Assembly: GCA_016745315.1 (NCBI GenBank)
Contig: CP066886.1
Coordinates: 372,001-436,000 of the forward strand
Direction of reading: 5' to 3'
DNA from: Arthrospira sp. PCC 9108
GTDB lineage: Bacteria; Cyanobacteriota; Cyanobacteriia; Cyanobacteriales; Microcoleaceae
DNA length: 64,000 bases
Shown: in pieces, positions 27,241 to 37,567 of the stretch
How positions within the stretch are numbered: the stretch's first letter is position 1
Layout: every line of letters starts with the position of its first letter
The notes under the pieces: model-generated
What the model saw: only the letters and a program-made list of their open reading frames with translations
Database searches by the model: none
What the model was told of the DNA's origin: nothing
Made by a program: the position numbers and the translations under genes

Positions 27241-27843
27241 TCAATCCATTTTCTCACCACTGAGGATAAACATAGGATCAATTGCTACTAAACTTTGCGA
27301 TCGCCCTCGAGTCTCCATGCGGTTAATGGAAGATTGGACGACCTCGACATTGCGCACCTGTAATTGAGCAAACCCTTCGGAAATTAGGTATAAGGTTTCT
27401 AAATTGGAGGCGGTGGCTACAATACGGCCTTGGGGCTGTAAATAGGACCACACGGTAATGAGAATGTCTTTGATGGCTTTTCCTCCCTCCAAACAAACCC
27501 GGTGGGGAGGACCTTTGAGCCCATGCAAACAGTCGGGGGCGTTTCCTTCAATGACATCTACATTGGTGACACCGAAGCGATCGCAATTAGTGCGGATCAG
27601 GTGGGCTACTTCCCCATCCCTTTCAACGGCAATAATTCGACCCTGGGGACATAATAAACCAGTTTCAACGGCAATGGTTCCAGTTCCCGCCCCAATATCC
27701 CACACTATACAATCTGGTTGTAGCCGTAGATAGGAAATCAACAGCAATCTTACCTCCCGTTTACTCATGGGAATTCCTGGTAAACGTTCAAAGAGATGAT
27801 CGGGAATGCCGGGGGTAATATAAGGCCAAAGTGGGGAAGACAT
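27241..27843 (-). CDS. cbiT: Precorrin-6Y/cobalt-precorrin C15-methyltransferase (decarboxylating), CbiT subunit
   Basis: This 200-residue SAM-dependent methyltransferase acts in cobalamin ring synthesis. It begins with WPYITPGIPDHLFERLPGIP and MSKREVR, the usual CbiT start, followed by the SAM loop WDIGAGTGTIAVETGLL and IIAVERDGE. In many cyanobacteria CbiT is fused to CbiE as CobL; here it stands alone. Confidence 0.92.
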   Translation of the reverse strand: MSSPLWPYITPGIPDHLFERLPGIPMSKREVRLLLISYLRLQPDCIVWDIGAGTGTIAVETGLLCPQGRIIAVERDGEVAHLIRTNCDRFGVTNVDVIEGNAPDCLHGLKGPPHRVCLEGGKAIKDILITVWSYLQPQGRIVATASNLETLYLISEGFAQLQVRNVEVVQSSINRMETRGRSQSLVAIDPMFILSGEKMD

Positions 27844-27903
27844 AAAATCATTGGTGACTTGTGCTGCTAGGGGACTGGAAATAGAAAGCCAGGGCGGGGA
27901 GTT

Positions 27904-29394
27904 TCAATGATCAATTACCCGCAGGGTTGCTAAGGTCTGATCGCTAGAGCCGGTAATTTCTCCCCCCAAGGCTTTCACCTGTTGCAAAAATGCGATCGCT
28001 TTTTTAGAGATAGCTTCCCCCGGCCACAAAATTGGCACACCGGGGGGATAGGGACAAACACACTCAGCGCTAATTTGACCGGGACAGTCTGGAGTTGGTA
28101 GTGAGATGGTTTTGGCAAAAAAGGCATCTCGGACAGACATGGCGGAAACCTCAGCTATGGCGGTTTCAAAGGGGGATATGGTATCGATCATCTGCCAGTG
28201 ATGCTGGTTTTGGGTGGGGGGATTTTGTGATGCTCCAGATAAGGCTTTTTGGCTGAGAAATGCGAATCCCTTAATCATCTGATCGATATCGGCTTGGCTG
28301 TTGGCGGGACTGATGATCATGGTCAAGTGTTGGAGATCTGGTAACTCAGCAGTTACCCCAAACTGTTGATGCAGAATTGTGTCTGCTTCATAACCACTTA
28401 ACCCGCAGTGGCTGACCTCAACGGTTAACCGGGTTGGGTCTAAGGCAACACACCCAGCCGTTAGCGGGGGATGATAGACCCGTAAACCGGGTAAGTTTTC
28501 TAATTGAGTTTTTGCCCTCTGTGCTAATTTTAGCGCTTCTGTGAGCCTTTTTTGACCGTGATTGACGATTTGATGGCGGGCGGCATCGAGGGAAGCTAAG
28601 AGCAGATAACTGGGGCTGGTGGTTTGTAGCATTTGTAGGGCGTTATCGAGGCGGGTGAGGTTGATGCGATCGCCTTTAATGTGTACCATTGAGGCTTGAT
28701 TCATTGCCCCTAGGACTTTATGGGTAGATTGTACGGTTAAATCAGCCCCCCATTGTAGGGCGCTTGGGGGTAGCTGCTGATGAAAGTGAAAATGTCCGCC
28801 ATGGGCTTCGTCTACCAGCAGGGGGATGTTATGGTTATGAACTATGGTGGCTATGGCTGCTAAATTACCACAGATGCCGTGATAGGTGGGATACACTACC
28901 ATCACGGCTTTGATGTCTGGGTGTTGCTCTAGGGCTTTGGCGATCGCTTTGGGGGTCAGGCTCAGGGGGAAATGCCAATCTTGGTCATATTCGGGATTAA
29001 TAAAGATAGCCCGCGCACCGGACATTACCAAGCCTGAGATTACCGATTTATGAATGTTTCGCGGTAGGAGAATTTTGTCTTCTGGGTCACAGGTGGCTAA
29101 AATTGAGGCGATGATCCCCACTGTGGAACCGTTGACTAAAAATCTGCACAGGTCGCTCCCAAAGGCTGCCGCTGCTAATTCCTGAGCCTGTTTAATCACT
29201 CCCTCCGGTGCAAATAGATTATCTAATTCTGGCAATTCTGGCAAATCCGCCCTAAATACTTGCGACCCAAAAACCGCCGCCAAAGATTCGGGAATCCCCT
29301 GTCCCCGCCGATGTCCTGGGGTATAAAAAGCCGCACCGGGTGTTTCCGCCGCTTGTTTAAGGGCTGTTAATAGGGGAGTTTGATTTTGATCCAT
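27904..29394 (-). CDS. Orn/Lys/Arg decarboxylase family enzyme
   Basis: This PLP enzyme of about 496 residues decarboxylates a basic amino acid in polyamine synthesis or acid resistance; the substrate cannot be fixed from sequence. Landmarks are FYTPGHRRGQG at the start, LVDEAHGGHFHFH, and the PLP lysine in QSTHKVLGAMNQ. The length fits the short form, similar to Bacillus SpeA. ATG 29394 is preferred: the frame is open to 29481, but the extra 29 residues lack family character. It is divergent from ychF. Confidence 0.9.
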   Translation of the reverse strand: MDQNQTPLLTALKQAAETPGAAFYTPGHRRGQGIPESLAAVFGSQVFRADLPELPELDNLFAPEGVIKQAQELAAAAFGSDLCRFLVNGSTVGIIASILATCDPEDKILLPRNIHKSVISGLVMSGARAIFINPEYDQDWHFPLSLTPKAIAKALEQHPDIKAVMVVYPTYHGICGNLAAIATIVHNHNIPLLVDEAHGGHFHFHQQLPPSALQWGADLTVQSTHKVLGAMNQASMVHIKGDRINLTRLDNALQMLQTTSPSYLLLASLDAARHQIVNHGQKRLTEALKLAQRAKTQLENLPGLRVYHPPLTAGCVALDPTRLTVEVSHCGLSGYEADTILHQQFGVTAELPDLQHLTMIISPANSQADIDQMIKGFAFLSQKALSGASQNPPTQNQHHWQMIDTISPFETAIAEVSAMSVRDAFFAKTISLPTPDCPGQISAECVCPYPPGVPILWPGEAISKKAIAFLQQVKALGGEITGSSDQTLATLRVIDH

Positions 29395-29508
29395 AATTGA
29401 TCCACATCCACACAGGTCGCAAATTCCGGCTGATTTGTTATTTATATTTTGACTGTTTACTGCTATTATAACATATATCAAACCACTATAAAACCTTTAT
29501 AGAACTGT

Positions 29509-30600
29509 ATGCTTACCGCCGGAATTGTCGGATTACCGAATGTCGGAAAATCTACTCTTTTTAATGCCCTAGTTGCTAATGCTAAAGCCCAGGCTGCTAA
29601 TTTTCCCTTTTGTACCATTGAGCCTAATGTGGGGGTAGTGGCGGTTCCTGATGAACGTTTACAGGTGTTGGCTAAAATTTCTAATTCTGAGCAAATTGTC
29701 CCCACCAGAATTGAATTTGTTGATATCGCTGGACTGGTGCAAGGTGCCAGTCAAGGGGAGGGATTAGGTAATCAGTTTCTCTCCCATATTCGTGAGGTTG
29801 ATGCGATCGTTCAGGTGGTGCGCTGCTTTGACAATGATGATATTATTCATGTGTCCGGTTCCGTCGATCCGGTGCGGGATATTGAAATTATTAATCTGGA
29901 ATTGGCTTTAGCTGATTTGTCTCAGGTAGAACGTCGCATAGAACGCACCCGCAAACAAGCCCGCACTAGCAAAGAAGCCCAGTTAGAATTGGGCGCTTTA
30001 GAGAAGATTGCCGCCGTCTTAAATGAGGGTAAATCTGCCCGTTTAGTGGATTTATCCGAAGAAGAAACCGAGGCAATTAAAGGCTTGGGCTTGTTGACCC
30101 GAAAACCGATTATTTATGCCGCTAATGTGTCCGAAGATGATTTGGCGACGGGTAATGAATGGGTGGAAAAAGTGAGGGCGATCGCCTGCCAAGAAAATGC
30201 CCAAGTTGTGATTATTTCCGCTCAAGTAGAATCCGAACTTGTCGAACTTTCCGAAGCAGAAAAGCAGGACTTTTTGGAATCCTTGGGAGTACAAGAAGGC
30301 GGTTTAAAATCCCTAATTGCGGCCACCTATAAACTCTTAGGACTGCGAACATTTTTGACCACTGGACCAAAAGAAACTCGCGCCTGGACTATCCACGAGG
30401 GAATGTCCGCACCCCAAGCCGCTGGAGTTATTCACTCTGATTTTGAAAGGGGTTTTATCCGCGCCGAAACCGTAGCTTATCAAGATTTAGTTACTCATGG
30501 GTCTATGAATGGGGCTAAGGATAAAGGCTTAGTCCGCAGTGAAGGTAAAGAATATATCGTCCAAGAGGGAGATGTCATGTTGTTCCGGTTTAATGTTTAA
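29509..30600 (+). CDS. ychF: Redox-regulated ATPase/GTPase YchF (OLA1)
   Basis: This 363-residue ribosome-associated P-loop ATPase is universally conserved. Walker A is GLPNVGKST at residues 8-16, the switch is VDIAGLVQGASQGEGLGNQFL, and the C-terminal TGS-like domain contains GPKETRAWTIHEG. The ATG at 29509 gives the standard N-terminus MLTAGIVGLPNVG. Confidence 0.97.
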   Translation: MLTAGIVGLPNVGKSTLFNALVANAKAQAANFPFCTIEPNVGVVAVPDERLQVLAKISNSEQIVPTRIEFVDIAGLVQGASQGEGLGNQFLSHIREVDAIVQVVRCFDNDDIIHVSGSVDPVRDIEIINLELALADLSQVERRIERTRKQARTSKEAQLELGALEKIAAVLNEGKSARLVDLSEEETEAIKGLGLLTRKPIIYAANVSEDDLATGNEWVEKVRAIACQENAQVVIISAQVESELVELSEAEKQDFLESLGVQEGGLKSLIAATYKLLGLRTFLTTGPKETRAWTIHEGMSAPQAAGVIHSDFERGFIRAETVAYQDLVTHGSMNGAKDKGLVRSEGKEYIVQEGDVMLFRFNV

Positions 30601-30737
30601 TAGAGTTAGGGGGAAGTTTCTTTAATCGGTGAGGTAGAATTACTCAACTCAAGGCTTGCGGGTCATGGCTGATTAATTGATCACACATATAATCAAGAAA
30701 TCCTCCCAACATACAACTTAATACTGAGGTCTAAATT

Positions 30738-31103
30738 ATGGATTTAATCATTGCTTGGTTGGTGACAGCGGTCAGCTTATTTTTAATTGCTCAACTCAGG
30801 CAATTTACCGGGGTAGAAATCGAAGACTTTAAAAAAGCCTTAATATCCTCGGCGGTGTTCGGGTTATTAAATCTTTTAGTCCGACCAATTTTAGGGCTTT
30901 TCATTGTCCCTCTGTCCGTGGTTTTTTCGAGTTTCCTTCTCACCTTATTGGTGAATATGGCGATTTTTGGACTAGCGGCTTGGCTAGTGAGAGGCTTCTA
31001 TCTACGTTGGGGTATTTGGAGTGCTTTAATTGGGGCTCTGGCTTTGAGTTTCATTAACTCTATTTTATACGAAGTTCTAGGGAACCTAAACCTAGGGGTG
31101 TAA
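30738..31103 (+). CDS. Phage-holin-family (superfamily IV) membrane protein
   Basis: This 121-residue protein with four hydrophobic segments fits the widespread bacterial family named phage holin family 4 (mycobacterial 4-TM type). It includes GLLNLLVRPILGLFIVPLSV, typical of the family. There are no phage genes nearby, so a holin role is unlikely; it is a small conserved membrane protein. Confidence 0.75.
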   Translation: MDLIIAWLVTAVSLFLIAQLRQFTGVEIEDFKKALISSAVFGLLNLLVRPILGLFIVPLSVVFSSFLLTLLVNMAIFGLAAWLVRGFYLRWGIWSALIGALALSFINSILYEVLGNLNLGV

Positions 31104-31166
31104 AGACATAGGTCAACTCCAAAATTAGTGGCTATGGGGAATGTCTGACACCCTTGTAGCCATTAA

Positions 31167-31517
31167 CTAGGATGGTTTTTGAGGGGCTTTCGGTTGAGTT
31201 TTAACAATGGCATTTTTCAGGAGTTCTTTATTAATTGTTGTCGGAGTCGCCGCCGAATTAGCACCAGGACGCGCCGTAGCCGCTGAGAAATGGGGAGTTT
31301 CGGTAAAATTCCAATGATTGAGAATATCCAATTGTGCATCAACAATGGGATCATATTTTTCGTACCAACTAGCGATCGCCGTTGATAAAGTTTCGATATC
31401 ATCTGGTAAAGGTTCAATTAAAGTCAGCAGTTCTTGACATTTAGCTTCAGTGAACAATTTAGGCTGAGTTTTCAGGAGTTTAATAAAGGCTTCTAGGTTT
31501 TGCTTATAGAAAGACAT
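31167..31517 (-). CDS. Hypothetical protein
   Basis: I do not recognise this 116-residue soluble protein. It has a helical N-terminal half (YKQNLEAFIKLLKTQPKLF) and a Pro/Ala/Thr-rich tail. Codon use is like its neighbours. The arrangement, convergent with the preceding gene and divergent from comM, says little about function. Confidence 0.6.
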   Translation of the reverse strand: MSFYKQNLEAFIKLLKTQPKLFTEAKCQELLTLIEPLPDDIETLSTAIASWYEKYDPIVDAQLDILNHWNFTETPHFSAATARPGANSAATPTTINKELLKNAIVKTQPKAPQKPS

Positions 31518-31615
31518 AGCAGCAGTTAGTTAAGATTTTCTGAAATTTAGGATAATACTTATTCTACTAATATACCATAAAAATAGCAATTCTACAAGTC
31601 ATCAATAATTGTATT

Positions 31616-33142
31616 ATGTTAGCGAGAGTTTGGAGTGCGTCGGTAGTTGGTATTGATGCGGTGAAAGTCGGAGTTGAGGTAGATCTTTCGGGAGGACTCC
31701 CCAAAATCATTGTTTTAGGTTTACCTGATACAGCGGTTCAGGAGTCGCGGGAAAGAGTGAAAGCCACCCTCAAAAATGCAGGTTATAGTTTCCCCATGGG
31801 AAATATAGTAATTAACCTAACTCCGGCGGACTTGCGGAAAGAAGGACCAAGTTTTGATCTCCCGATAAGTATTGGTATTTTAGCAGCTTCCGAACAGGTA
31901 AAAGCCGATTTATTGGGAGATTTTCTGTTTTTAGGGGAAGTCTCTTTAGATGGCAGTTTGCGTCCGGTAGCGGGGGTATTACCCATCGCCGCCGAAGCCG
32001 AAAATATGGGAATTACTGGTTTAGTAGTTCCCGAAGATAATGCTAGGGAGGCGGCGGTAGTTAAGGGGGTTTCGGTGTATGGTTTTAAGTCAATTTTCGA
32101 GGTAGTAGATTTTCTGAATTACCCCGATAATTATGAGCCACTCAAGTTAGATAGTTCCCAGATTTTAGCCACCCCCAAATCAACTAATTTAGACCTCAAA
32201 GATGTTAAAGGACAATCCCACGCTCGCCGCGCCTTAGAAATTGCTGCCACTGGGGGTCATAATCTAATTTTTGTGGGTCCCCCAGGTAGTGGTAAAACCA
32301 TGTTAGCGAGACGTTTACCAGGTATTTTACCACCTTTAAACTTTGCGGAAGCCTTAGAAGTTACGCGCATTCATTCCGTGGCGGGACTGTTAAAAAATCG
32401 GGGAACTTTAGTAAGCGATCGCCCTTTTCGTAGCCCCCACCATTCCGCCTCTGGTCCTTCTTTAGTGGGTGGTGGAAGTTATCCCAAACCGGGGGAGATT
32501 TCTTTAGCTCATCGCGGCATTTTGTTCCTAGATGAATTAACGGAATTTCGCCGGAATGTTTTAGAGTTTTTAAGACAACCCCTAGAGGATGGATTTGTAA
32601 CGGTAACCCGTACCCGTTTATCAGTAGTTTTTCCCTCCCAGTTTACCTTAATTGCGAGTACAAATCCCTGTCCTTGTGGATATTATGGCGACCCGATACA
32701 AGCCTGTACCTGTTCTCCTCGTCAACGGGAACAATATTGGGCAAAACTATCAGGGCCTTTGATGGATAGGATTGATTTACAAGTAGCAGTCAACCGACTA
32801 AAGCCGGAAGAAATTACTCGCAATTCTACGGCGGAATCATCAGAAACTGTACTAGAAAGAGTGCAAAAAGGGCGGTCAAGGGCTTATCATAGATTCAAGG
32901 ATGAGCCTTTACAGTGTAATGCGGAGATGCAGAGTCGCCAAATTCAGCGTTGGTGTCAACTAGACGAGGCGAGTTGTCAACTTCTCGAAGCAGCTATCCG
33001 CCGTCTAGGACTGTCGGCGCGGGGAAGCGATCGCGTTTTGAAAGTAGCGAGGACTATCGCCGACCTCGCGGGAGAAGACAACATCAAACCTAATCACATT
33101 GGCGAGGCTATTCAGTATCGCACATTAGATAGAATGCAGTAG
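31616..33142 (+). CDS. comM: YifB/ComM-family Mg-chelatase-like AAA ATPase
   Basis: This 508-residue protein matches ComM, a hexameric helicase that promotes branch migration in natural transformation. The N-terminal ChlI-like domain (VWSASVVGIDAVKVGVEVDL) is followed by the AAA module with Walker A GPPGSGKT and Walker B ILFLDELTEF. A zinc-ribbon-like insert, CPCGYYGDPIQACTCS, is present as in the family. A gap of 34 bases separates it from ftsH, so co-transcription is possible. Confidence 0.95.
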   Translation: MLARVWSASVVGIDAVKVGVEVDLSGGLPKIIVLGLPDTAVQESRERVKATLKNAGYSFPMGNIVINLTPADLRKEGPSFDLPISIGILAASEQVKADLLGDFLFLGEVSLDGSLRPVAGVLPIAAEAENMGITGLVVPEDNAREAAVVKGVSVYGFKSIFEVVDFLNYPDNYEPLKLDSSQILATPKSTNLDLKDVKGQSHARRALEIAATGGHNLIFVGPPGSGKTMLARRLPGILPPLNFAEALEVTRIHSVAGLLKNRGTLVSDRPFRSPHHSASGPSLVGGGSYPKPGEISLAHRGILFLDELTEFRRNVLEFLRQPLEDGFVTVTRTRLSVVFPSQFTLIASTNPCPCGYYGDPIQACTCSPRQREQYWAKLSGPLMDRIDLQVAVNRLKPEEITRNSTAESSETVLERVQKGRSRAYHRFKDEPLQCNAEMQSRQIQRWCQLDEASCQLLEAAIRRLGLSARGSDRVLKVARTIADLAGEDNIKPNHIGEAIQYRTLDRMQ

Positions 33143-33176
33143 AATAGTTAATAGATATCCACTGCGGGTCATACCT

Positions 33177-35042
33177 ATGAGTATTAAGAAAAAACCGAAA
33201 ATTCCTAAATCCAGAAAAATCGCCAATTTGCTATTAATTCTAGCCGGGGTGATTTTAATTGGCAATTGGTTATTGCCTCAAATTACCCGACCGAGAATTC
33301 CGAAAGTCCCCTATAGTTTATTTATCCAACAGGTTGAAAGGGGGGAAGTTCAAGCGGTGTTGCTGGGGGATAATGAAATTCGCTATCAACTGCGACCAGA
33401 AGGAGAGGAACCCCCCCGAATTTTAGCGACTACTCCAGTTTTTGACCCGGAACTTCCCAAACGTTTACAAGCCCAAGGTATAGATTTCGCCGCGCCGCCA
33501 CCTCCCCAAAATGCCTGGTTTAATGTATTGTTAAATTGGGTAGTTCCGCCGTTAATTTTAGTGGCTGCTTTTCAATTTTTTATGAAACGAGACCCCCAAG
33601 GAGCGCTATCAATTAGCAAAAGTAAAGCGAAGGTATATGTTGAGGGAGAGTCGGCAAAAATTACTTTTGATGATATTGCGGGAGTTGAGGAAGCCAAAGC
33701 TGAACTAGCCGAGGTGGTAGACTTCCTGAAAAATCCCCAAAGATTTCTCGAAATTGGCGCAAGAATTCCCAAGGGTTTATTATTAGTAGGACCGCCAGGG
33801 ACTGGTAAAACTCTGATGGCGAAAGCGGTGGCTGGAGAGGCGGGAGTCCCGTTTTTTAGCATTTCGGCTTCGGAATTTGTGGAGTTATTTGTGGGGACGG
33901 GGGCGGCGCGAGTTAGAGATTTATTTGAACAGGCAAAAACGAAGGCACCTTGTATTATTTTTATTGACGAATTAGATGCGATCGGTAAATCCAGAAGTGG
34001 CGGCGGTGGCGGTTTTCAAAGTGGTAGTAGTGACGAAAGAGAACAAACACTGAACCAATTATTAACGGAAATGGATGGGTTTGCAGTGGGGGCGGAAACG
34101 GTGATTGTGTTAGCTGCTACTAACCGCCCAGAGGCTTTAGATGCGGCTTTATTACGCCCGGGAAGGTTTGACCGTCAAGTGTTGGTTGATCGTCCTGACT
34201 TAGCAGGTAGAAAAGCGATTTTAGATATCTATGCGAAACGGGTTAAATTAGAATCTGATGTGGATCTGCAAGCGATCGCTACTCGCACTCCTGGTTTTGG
34301 GGGTGCAGACCTGGCAAATTTAGTGAATGAGGCGGCTTTGTTGGCAGCAAGAAGGCATCGGAAACTGGTGGGACAACAAGATTTTTATGAAGCCATAGAA
34401 AGGGTGGTTGCTGGGCTGGAAAAACGCAGCCGGGTTTTGAGTGACAAAGAAAAGAAAATTGTGGCTTATCACGAAGTCGGACACGCTTTAGTTGGGGCGT
34501 TAATGCCGGGGGGTGGAAAAGTTGCTAAAATTTCGATTGTTCCCCGTGGTTTAAGTGCTTTGGGCTATACTTTAAAAATGCCTACTGAGGATAGATTTTT
34601 AATGGATGAAAGGGAATTTCGGGAACAAATTGCTACTTTATTAGGGGGAAGGGCTGCGGAAAAAATTGTTTTTGAAAGGGTGACTAATGGGGCTTCTGAT
34701 GACCTGCGCCGGGCTACGAATTTAGCGGAAAAAATGGTAACTACTTATGGTATGAGTCAAGTCCTAGGACCTTTGGCTTATGATGAAGGGGGAAAACCTA
34801 ACTTTTTGGGAATGGGTGATGGTAATAGACGACGTTCTATTAGTGAAAAAACAGCGGAGGCTATTGATGCTGAGGTTCGGGAAATTGTGGAAACGGCTTA
34901 TCAACAAGCCTTGGATATTCTGGAATTTAACCGAGAGTTATTAGATACAATATCCCTGAAAGTTTTGGCTACTGAAGTGATAGAAGGGGAGGAATTACAA
35001 GGGCTTTTAGATGCTGTGAAAAATCCGGCAATTGACAGTTAG
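33177..35042 (+). CDS. ftsH: ATP-dependent zinc metalloprotease FtsH
   Basis: FtsH is a membrane-anchored hexameric protease; in cyanobacteria it removes damaged photosystem subunits such as D1. It has 621 residues: membrane helices near 18-36 and 117-135 flank a periplasmic/lumenal segment. The AAA domain has Walker A GPPGTGKT (205-212), Walker B IIFIDELDAIG and an SRH region LRPGRFDRQV. The zinc site is HEVGH at 432-436. Which of the several cyanobacterial FtsH types this is cannot be decided here. Confidence 0.96.
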   Translation: MSIKKKPKIPKSRKIANLLLILAGVILIGNWLLPQITRPRIPKVPYSLFIQQVERGEVQAVLLGDNEIRYQLRPEGEEPPRILATTPVFDPELPKRLQAQGIDFAAPPPPQNAWFNVLLNWVVPPLILVAAFQFFMKRDPQGALSISKSKAKVYVEGESAKITFDDIAGVEEAKAELAEVVDFLKNPQRFLEIGARIPKGLLLVGPPGTGKTLMAKAVAGEAGVPFFSISASEFVELFVGTGAARVRDLFEQAKTKAPCIIFIDELDAIGKSRSGGGGGFQSGSSDEREQTLNQLLTEMDGFAVGAETVIVLAATNRPEALDAALLRPGRFDRQVLVDRPDLAGRKAILDIYAKRVKLESDVDLQAIATRTPGFGGADLANLVNEAALLAARRHRKLVGQQDFYEAIERVVAGLEKRSRVLSDKEKKIVAYHEVGHALVGALMPGGGKVAKISIVPRGLSALGYTLKMPTEDRFLMDEREFREQIATLLGGRAAEKIVFERVTNGASDDLRRATNLAEKMVTTYGMSQVLGPLAYDEGGKPNFLGMGDGNRRRSISEKTAEAIDAEVREIVETAYQQALDILEFNRELLDTISLKVLATEVIEGEELQGLLDAVKNPAIDS

Positions 35043-35051
35043 ACGGTCAGG

Positions 35052-36557
35052 CTAGTTAATCATTCTCAGGGGTGCATGAAAGCGATCGCCTACATAATTA
35101 AGTTGTTGCTGAAGTTTGTTGTTATCATCTTTATAGCGGGTTATGGGCGGCTGAAATTGCCAGGACTCTGACTCTTGGGCGAGGGCTTCTGCTAATTGCC
35201 AACGGTGAAAAAATGTCCGCCCAGATAACCGCCCAATGGCACGAATTTGGTCGGAATTGAGATAGCTTGTATTGAGGTTTTTAATTTGGAAAGGGTCGAT
35301 ATATATTAGGTGAATTTGGGCGAGGTAAAGGAGTTGTTTTTCCTGTTCTTTATCTAGGGTCATGCGTGCCCTAACTTCATCTCGAAAATTCACGCCACCG
35401 CTAATAGTGCGATCGCTGATATCTTGTAGGGGTTCGGTAGGTATTCCCACCTGTTCCAATTTATTTAAAACTGTTTGGGATAGCTGATATTCTACACTTT
35501 GATAGACGGGTTGATTAAAGACATTTTGTAAAATAAATAGCATAACTAGACTGATAATGGCTGCTATAATAGGGGTAGAAACCCAGCCGGAAGCAATACC
35601 CAATAAAACACGCCAGCGAATTTGGCGGGCGCTTTTAATACCCTTCAAAAGTCCAATGCCAATAACCGCCCCAACGACGGCTTGAGAACTAGAAACGGGA
35701 ATGAGGGGAATAGTCGGTAAACCGGCATTAGCTAAGAGGCTTTCTAACCCAGTGGAGGAAAATATATATAATACTAAAGAATGGGCGACAACTACGACAA
35801 AGGCGGCGACGGGAGAGAGAGGCATTAAGCTATTACCAACGGTCATCATGACCCGTTTCGAGTAAGTGTAAACACCAATAGCGATCGCAATTCCCCCCAT
35901 TAAAAAAAGTTGTTGAACCGAGGAAATACTGACCGACCCAATATTAAAATTAGTGAAGGGTGAAGAAGAGACAAACACGCCCATAACATTGCCAATATTA
36001 TTAGCACCGAGAGCATAGGAACCGAAAGCGCCTGCTAAAATTAACCCAGCGCGGGTATAAAGATCTAGCCGCAGCAGATGCAGTCTGAGACGTGCGAGAA
36101 TAGCCATTACCACCAAATAAAGCCCGGCGGCAAAAATAGCACCCAAGATGGGGCAAGCAACCCAGGTTCCGAGAATTTTTATGAGGGTATCGGTATCTGT
36201 TATGGAACCACTAAATTGATTCCAGCCAATAATGGCACCGACAACGGCTTGGGTGGTGGAAACAGGTAAACCAATTTTGGTCATCCAGAAGACGGTTAAA
36301 GCAGCAGCAAAAGCGGCGGTAAACGCACCAGCAATGGTATTAACAGCGCCTAATTCTCCTAGTCCAGCGGCGGCACCAGCCCCCCCCACTACTGCGCCAA
36401 GAATTACGAATATACTACAGATAAAGGCTGCTGTACTAAACTTTACCATGCGACTACCAACGGCAGTCCCGAAGACATTGGCGGCATCATTTGCGCCCAA
36501 AGACCAGCCTAGAAATAAGCCGCTTGATAGAAAAATTAAAATGGCGATCGCGTCCAT
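35052..36557 (-). CDS. pit: Inorganic phosphate transporter, Pit family
   Basis: This 501-residue low-affinity phosphate permease uses metal-phosphate and protons. The family signature occurs twice: LGANDAANVFGTAVGSRM in the first helix and LGANNIGNVMGVFVSSS in the middle. About ten to eleven hydrophobic helices cover residues 1-345. The C-terminal 130 residues form a soluble extension, which is longer than in E. coli PitA. The DUF47 gene upstream on the same strand is its usual accessory partner. Confidence 0.93.
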   Translation of the reverse strand: MDAIAILIFLSSGLFLGWSLGANDAANVFGTAVGSRMVKFSTAAFICSIFVILGAVVGGAGAAAGLGELGAVNTIAGAFTAAFAAALTVFWMTKIGLPVSTTQAVVGAIIGWNQFSGSITDTDTLIKILGTWVACPILGAIFAAGLYLVVMAILARLRLHLLRLDLYTRAGLILAGAFGSYALGANNIGNVMGVFVSSSPFTNFNIGSVSISSVQQLFLMGGIAIAIGVYTYSKRVMMTVGNSLMPLSPVAAFVVVVAHSLVLYIFSSTGLESLLANAGLPTIPLIPVSSSQAVVGAVIGIGLLKGIKSARQIRWRVLLGIASGWVSTPIIAAIISLVMLFILQNVFNQPVYQSVEYQLSQTVLNKLEQVGIPTEPLQDISDRTISGGVNFRDEVRARMTLDKEQEKQLLYLAQIHLIYIDPFQIKNLNTSYLNSDQIRAIGRLSGRTFFHRWQLAEALAQESESWQFQPPITRYKDDNNKLQQQLNYVGDRFHAPLRMIN

Positions 36558-36637
36558 GTTTACCTGATTTATGACTGGCTGACTCTAGGAAATTTACATC
36601 AAGTTTACCGAAAAATTGAGGAGATAATTAAGCTGTT

Positions 36638-37300
36638 TTAGAGGACTCGCTTAATCGCATAAATTGATAACTCATCCCCAGCATCTTCAGCAGCATCAGC
36701 GAGACCATCAATCAAATCAACTCCGTCGCGCAACTGCATTTTACGTTCCAAAGGTAGTTGGGAATTAAAGATATTTGTTTTGAGTCTAATAGCAATGCGA
36801 TCGCTTTCAGTTTCATAGACCCGAACGCGATAAAGATGATCGCGAACGGCATCAGGATGACGGAAAAAAGCCCGCGCCGCAATGACGACAGTTTCGACAC
36901 TTTTAACGACCATTCCGGTCAATTCTTTAAAGTCTTGATGATAGTCTTCTGGGATATCTGGATGTTCAATAATAATACTTTGATAACTGTCGCCAAACAC
37001 ATCAATTAAATAGTATAAATCCTCCAACAAACTTAAAACATCACCACGGGAGTCGGGAATCAACATTTCGGTATATAATTGGGATTCAATAGCCCGCCTA
37101 AGTTCATTGCAGCGGCGCTTTAAATCCCGCAATTGCTCCATTTTATTTTCACAGCTTTTGGTGACATTTTGAGAGTCCAAATAAGCAGAAACTCCCATTT
37201 CAAAATATAGACATCCTTCTGATATCTTATCCAGAAACTCGTCTATTTGACCTTCGATAAATTTAGTTTTCCCAAACAAAGGAGGAATGTCTTTTTTCAT
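36638..37300 (-). CDS. DUF47 (PhoU-like) Pit accessory protein
   Basis: This all-helical protein of about 220 residues is related to PhoU and is found next to Pit transporters, where it is thought to control transport. Family character lies in FEMGVSAYL and the C-terminal LIDGLADAAEDAGDELSIYA. The ATG at 37300 (MKKDIPPLFGKTKF) gives the standard start; the frame is open to 37366. It lies 80 bases before pit in the same operon. Confidence 0.9.
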   Translation of the reverse strand: MKKDIPPLFGKTKFIEGQIDEFLDKISEGCLYFEMGVSAYLDSQNVTKSCENKMEQLRDLKRRCNELRRAIESQLYTEMLIPDSRGDVLSLLEDLYYLIDVFGDSYQSIIIEHPDIPEDYHQDFKELTGMVVKSVETVVIAARAFFRHPDAVRDHLYRVRVYETESDRIAIRLKTNIFNSQLPLERKMQLRDGVDLIDGLADAAEDAGDELSIYAIKRVL

Positions 37301-37567
37301 GATTCCCAGTAAATAGCCAAGATTAACCGCCCCCAATGACCTACTAGGGGGGGGTATGGGTGTCAATTTTAACTCTCACCAGTAACAATCGTCGATCTTA
37401 TCATTAATTTAAATAGCATGACTAACAAACTGGGTTAGTCCCGATATAGTTTAGTAGGTTGGGTTTGTCTGGCTATAGGCGATCGCCCCAGAAACTCACA
37501 GATCCAGTTTTGTGTGAGAGGTTATGTATAATTACCAAGACTTAAAGGCAGCCTCAAGACTCAAGTT
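37301..37567. promoter_or_regulatory. DUF47-pit upstream region with inverted repeat
   Basis: GACTAAC, seven bases, GTTAGTC form a perfect dyad at 37420-37440. It lies about 120 bases upstream of the DUF47 start. It may be an operator; no Pho-box direct repeat is obvious. Confidence 0.35.

Noticed and set aside
30738..31103. Holin as a sign of a prophage
   Set aside because: No phage structural, integrase or lysis genes surround it; the family is common in bacterial core genomes.
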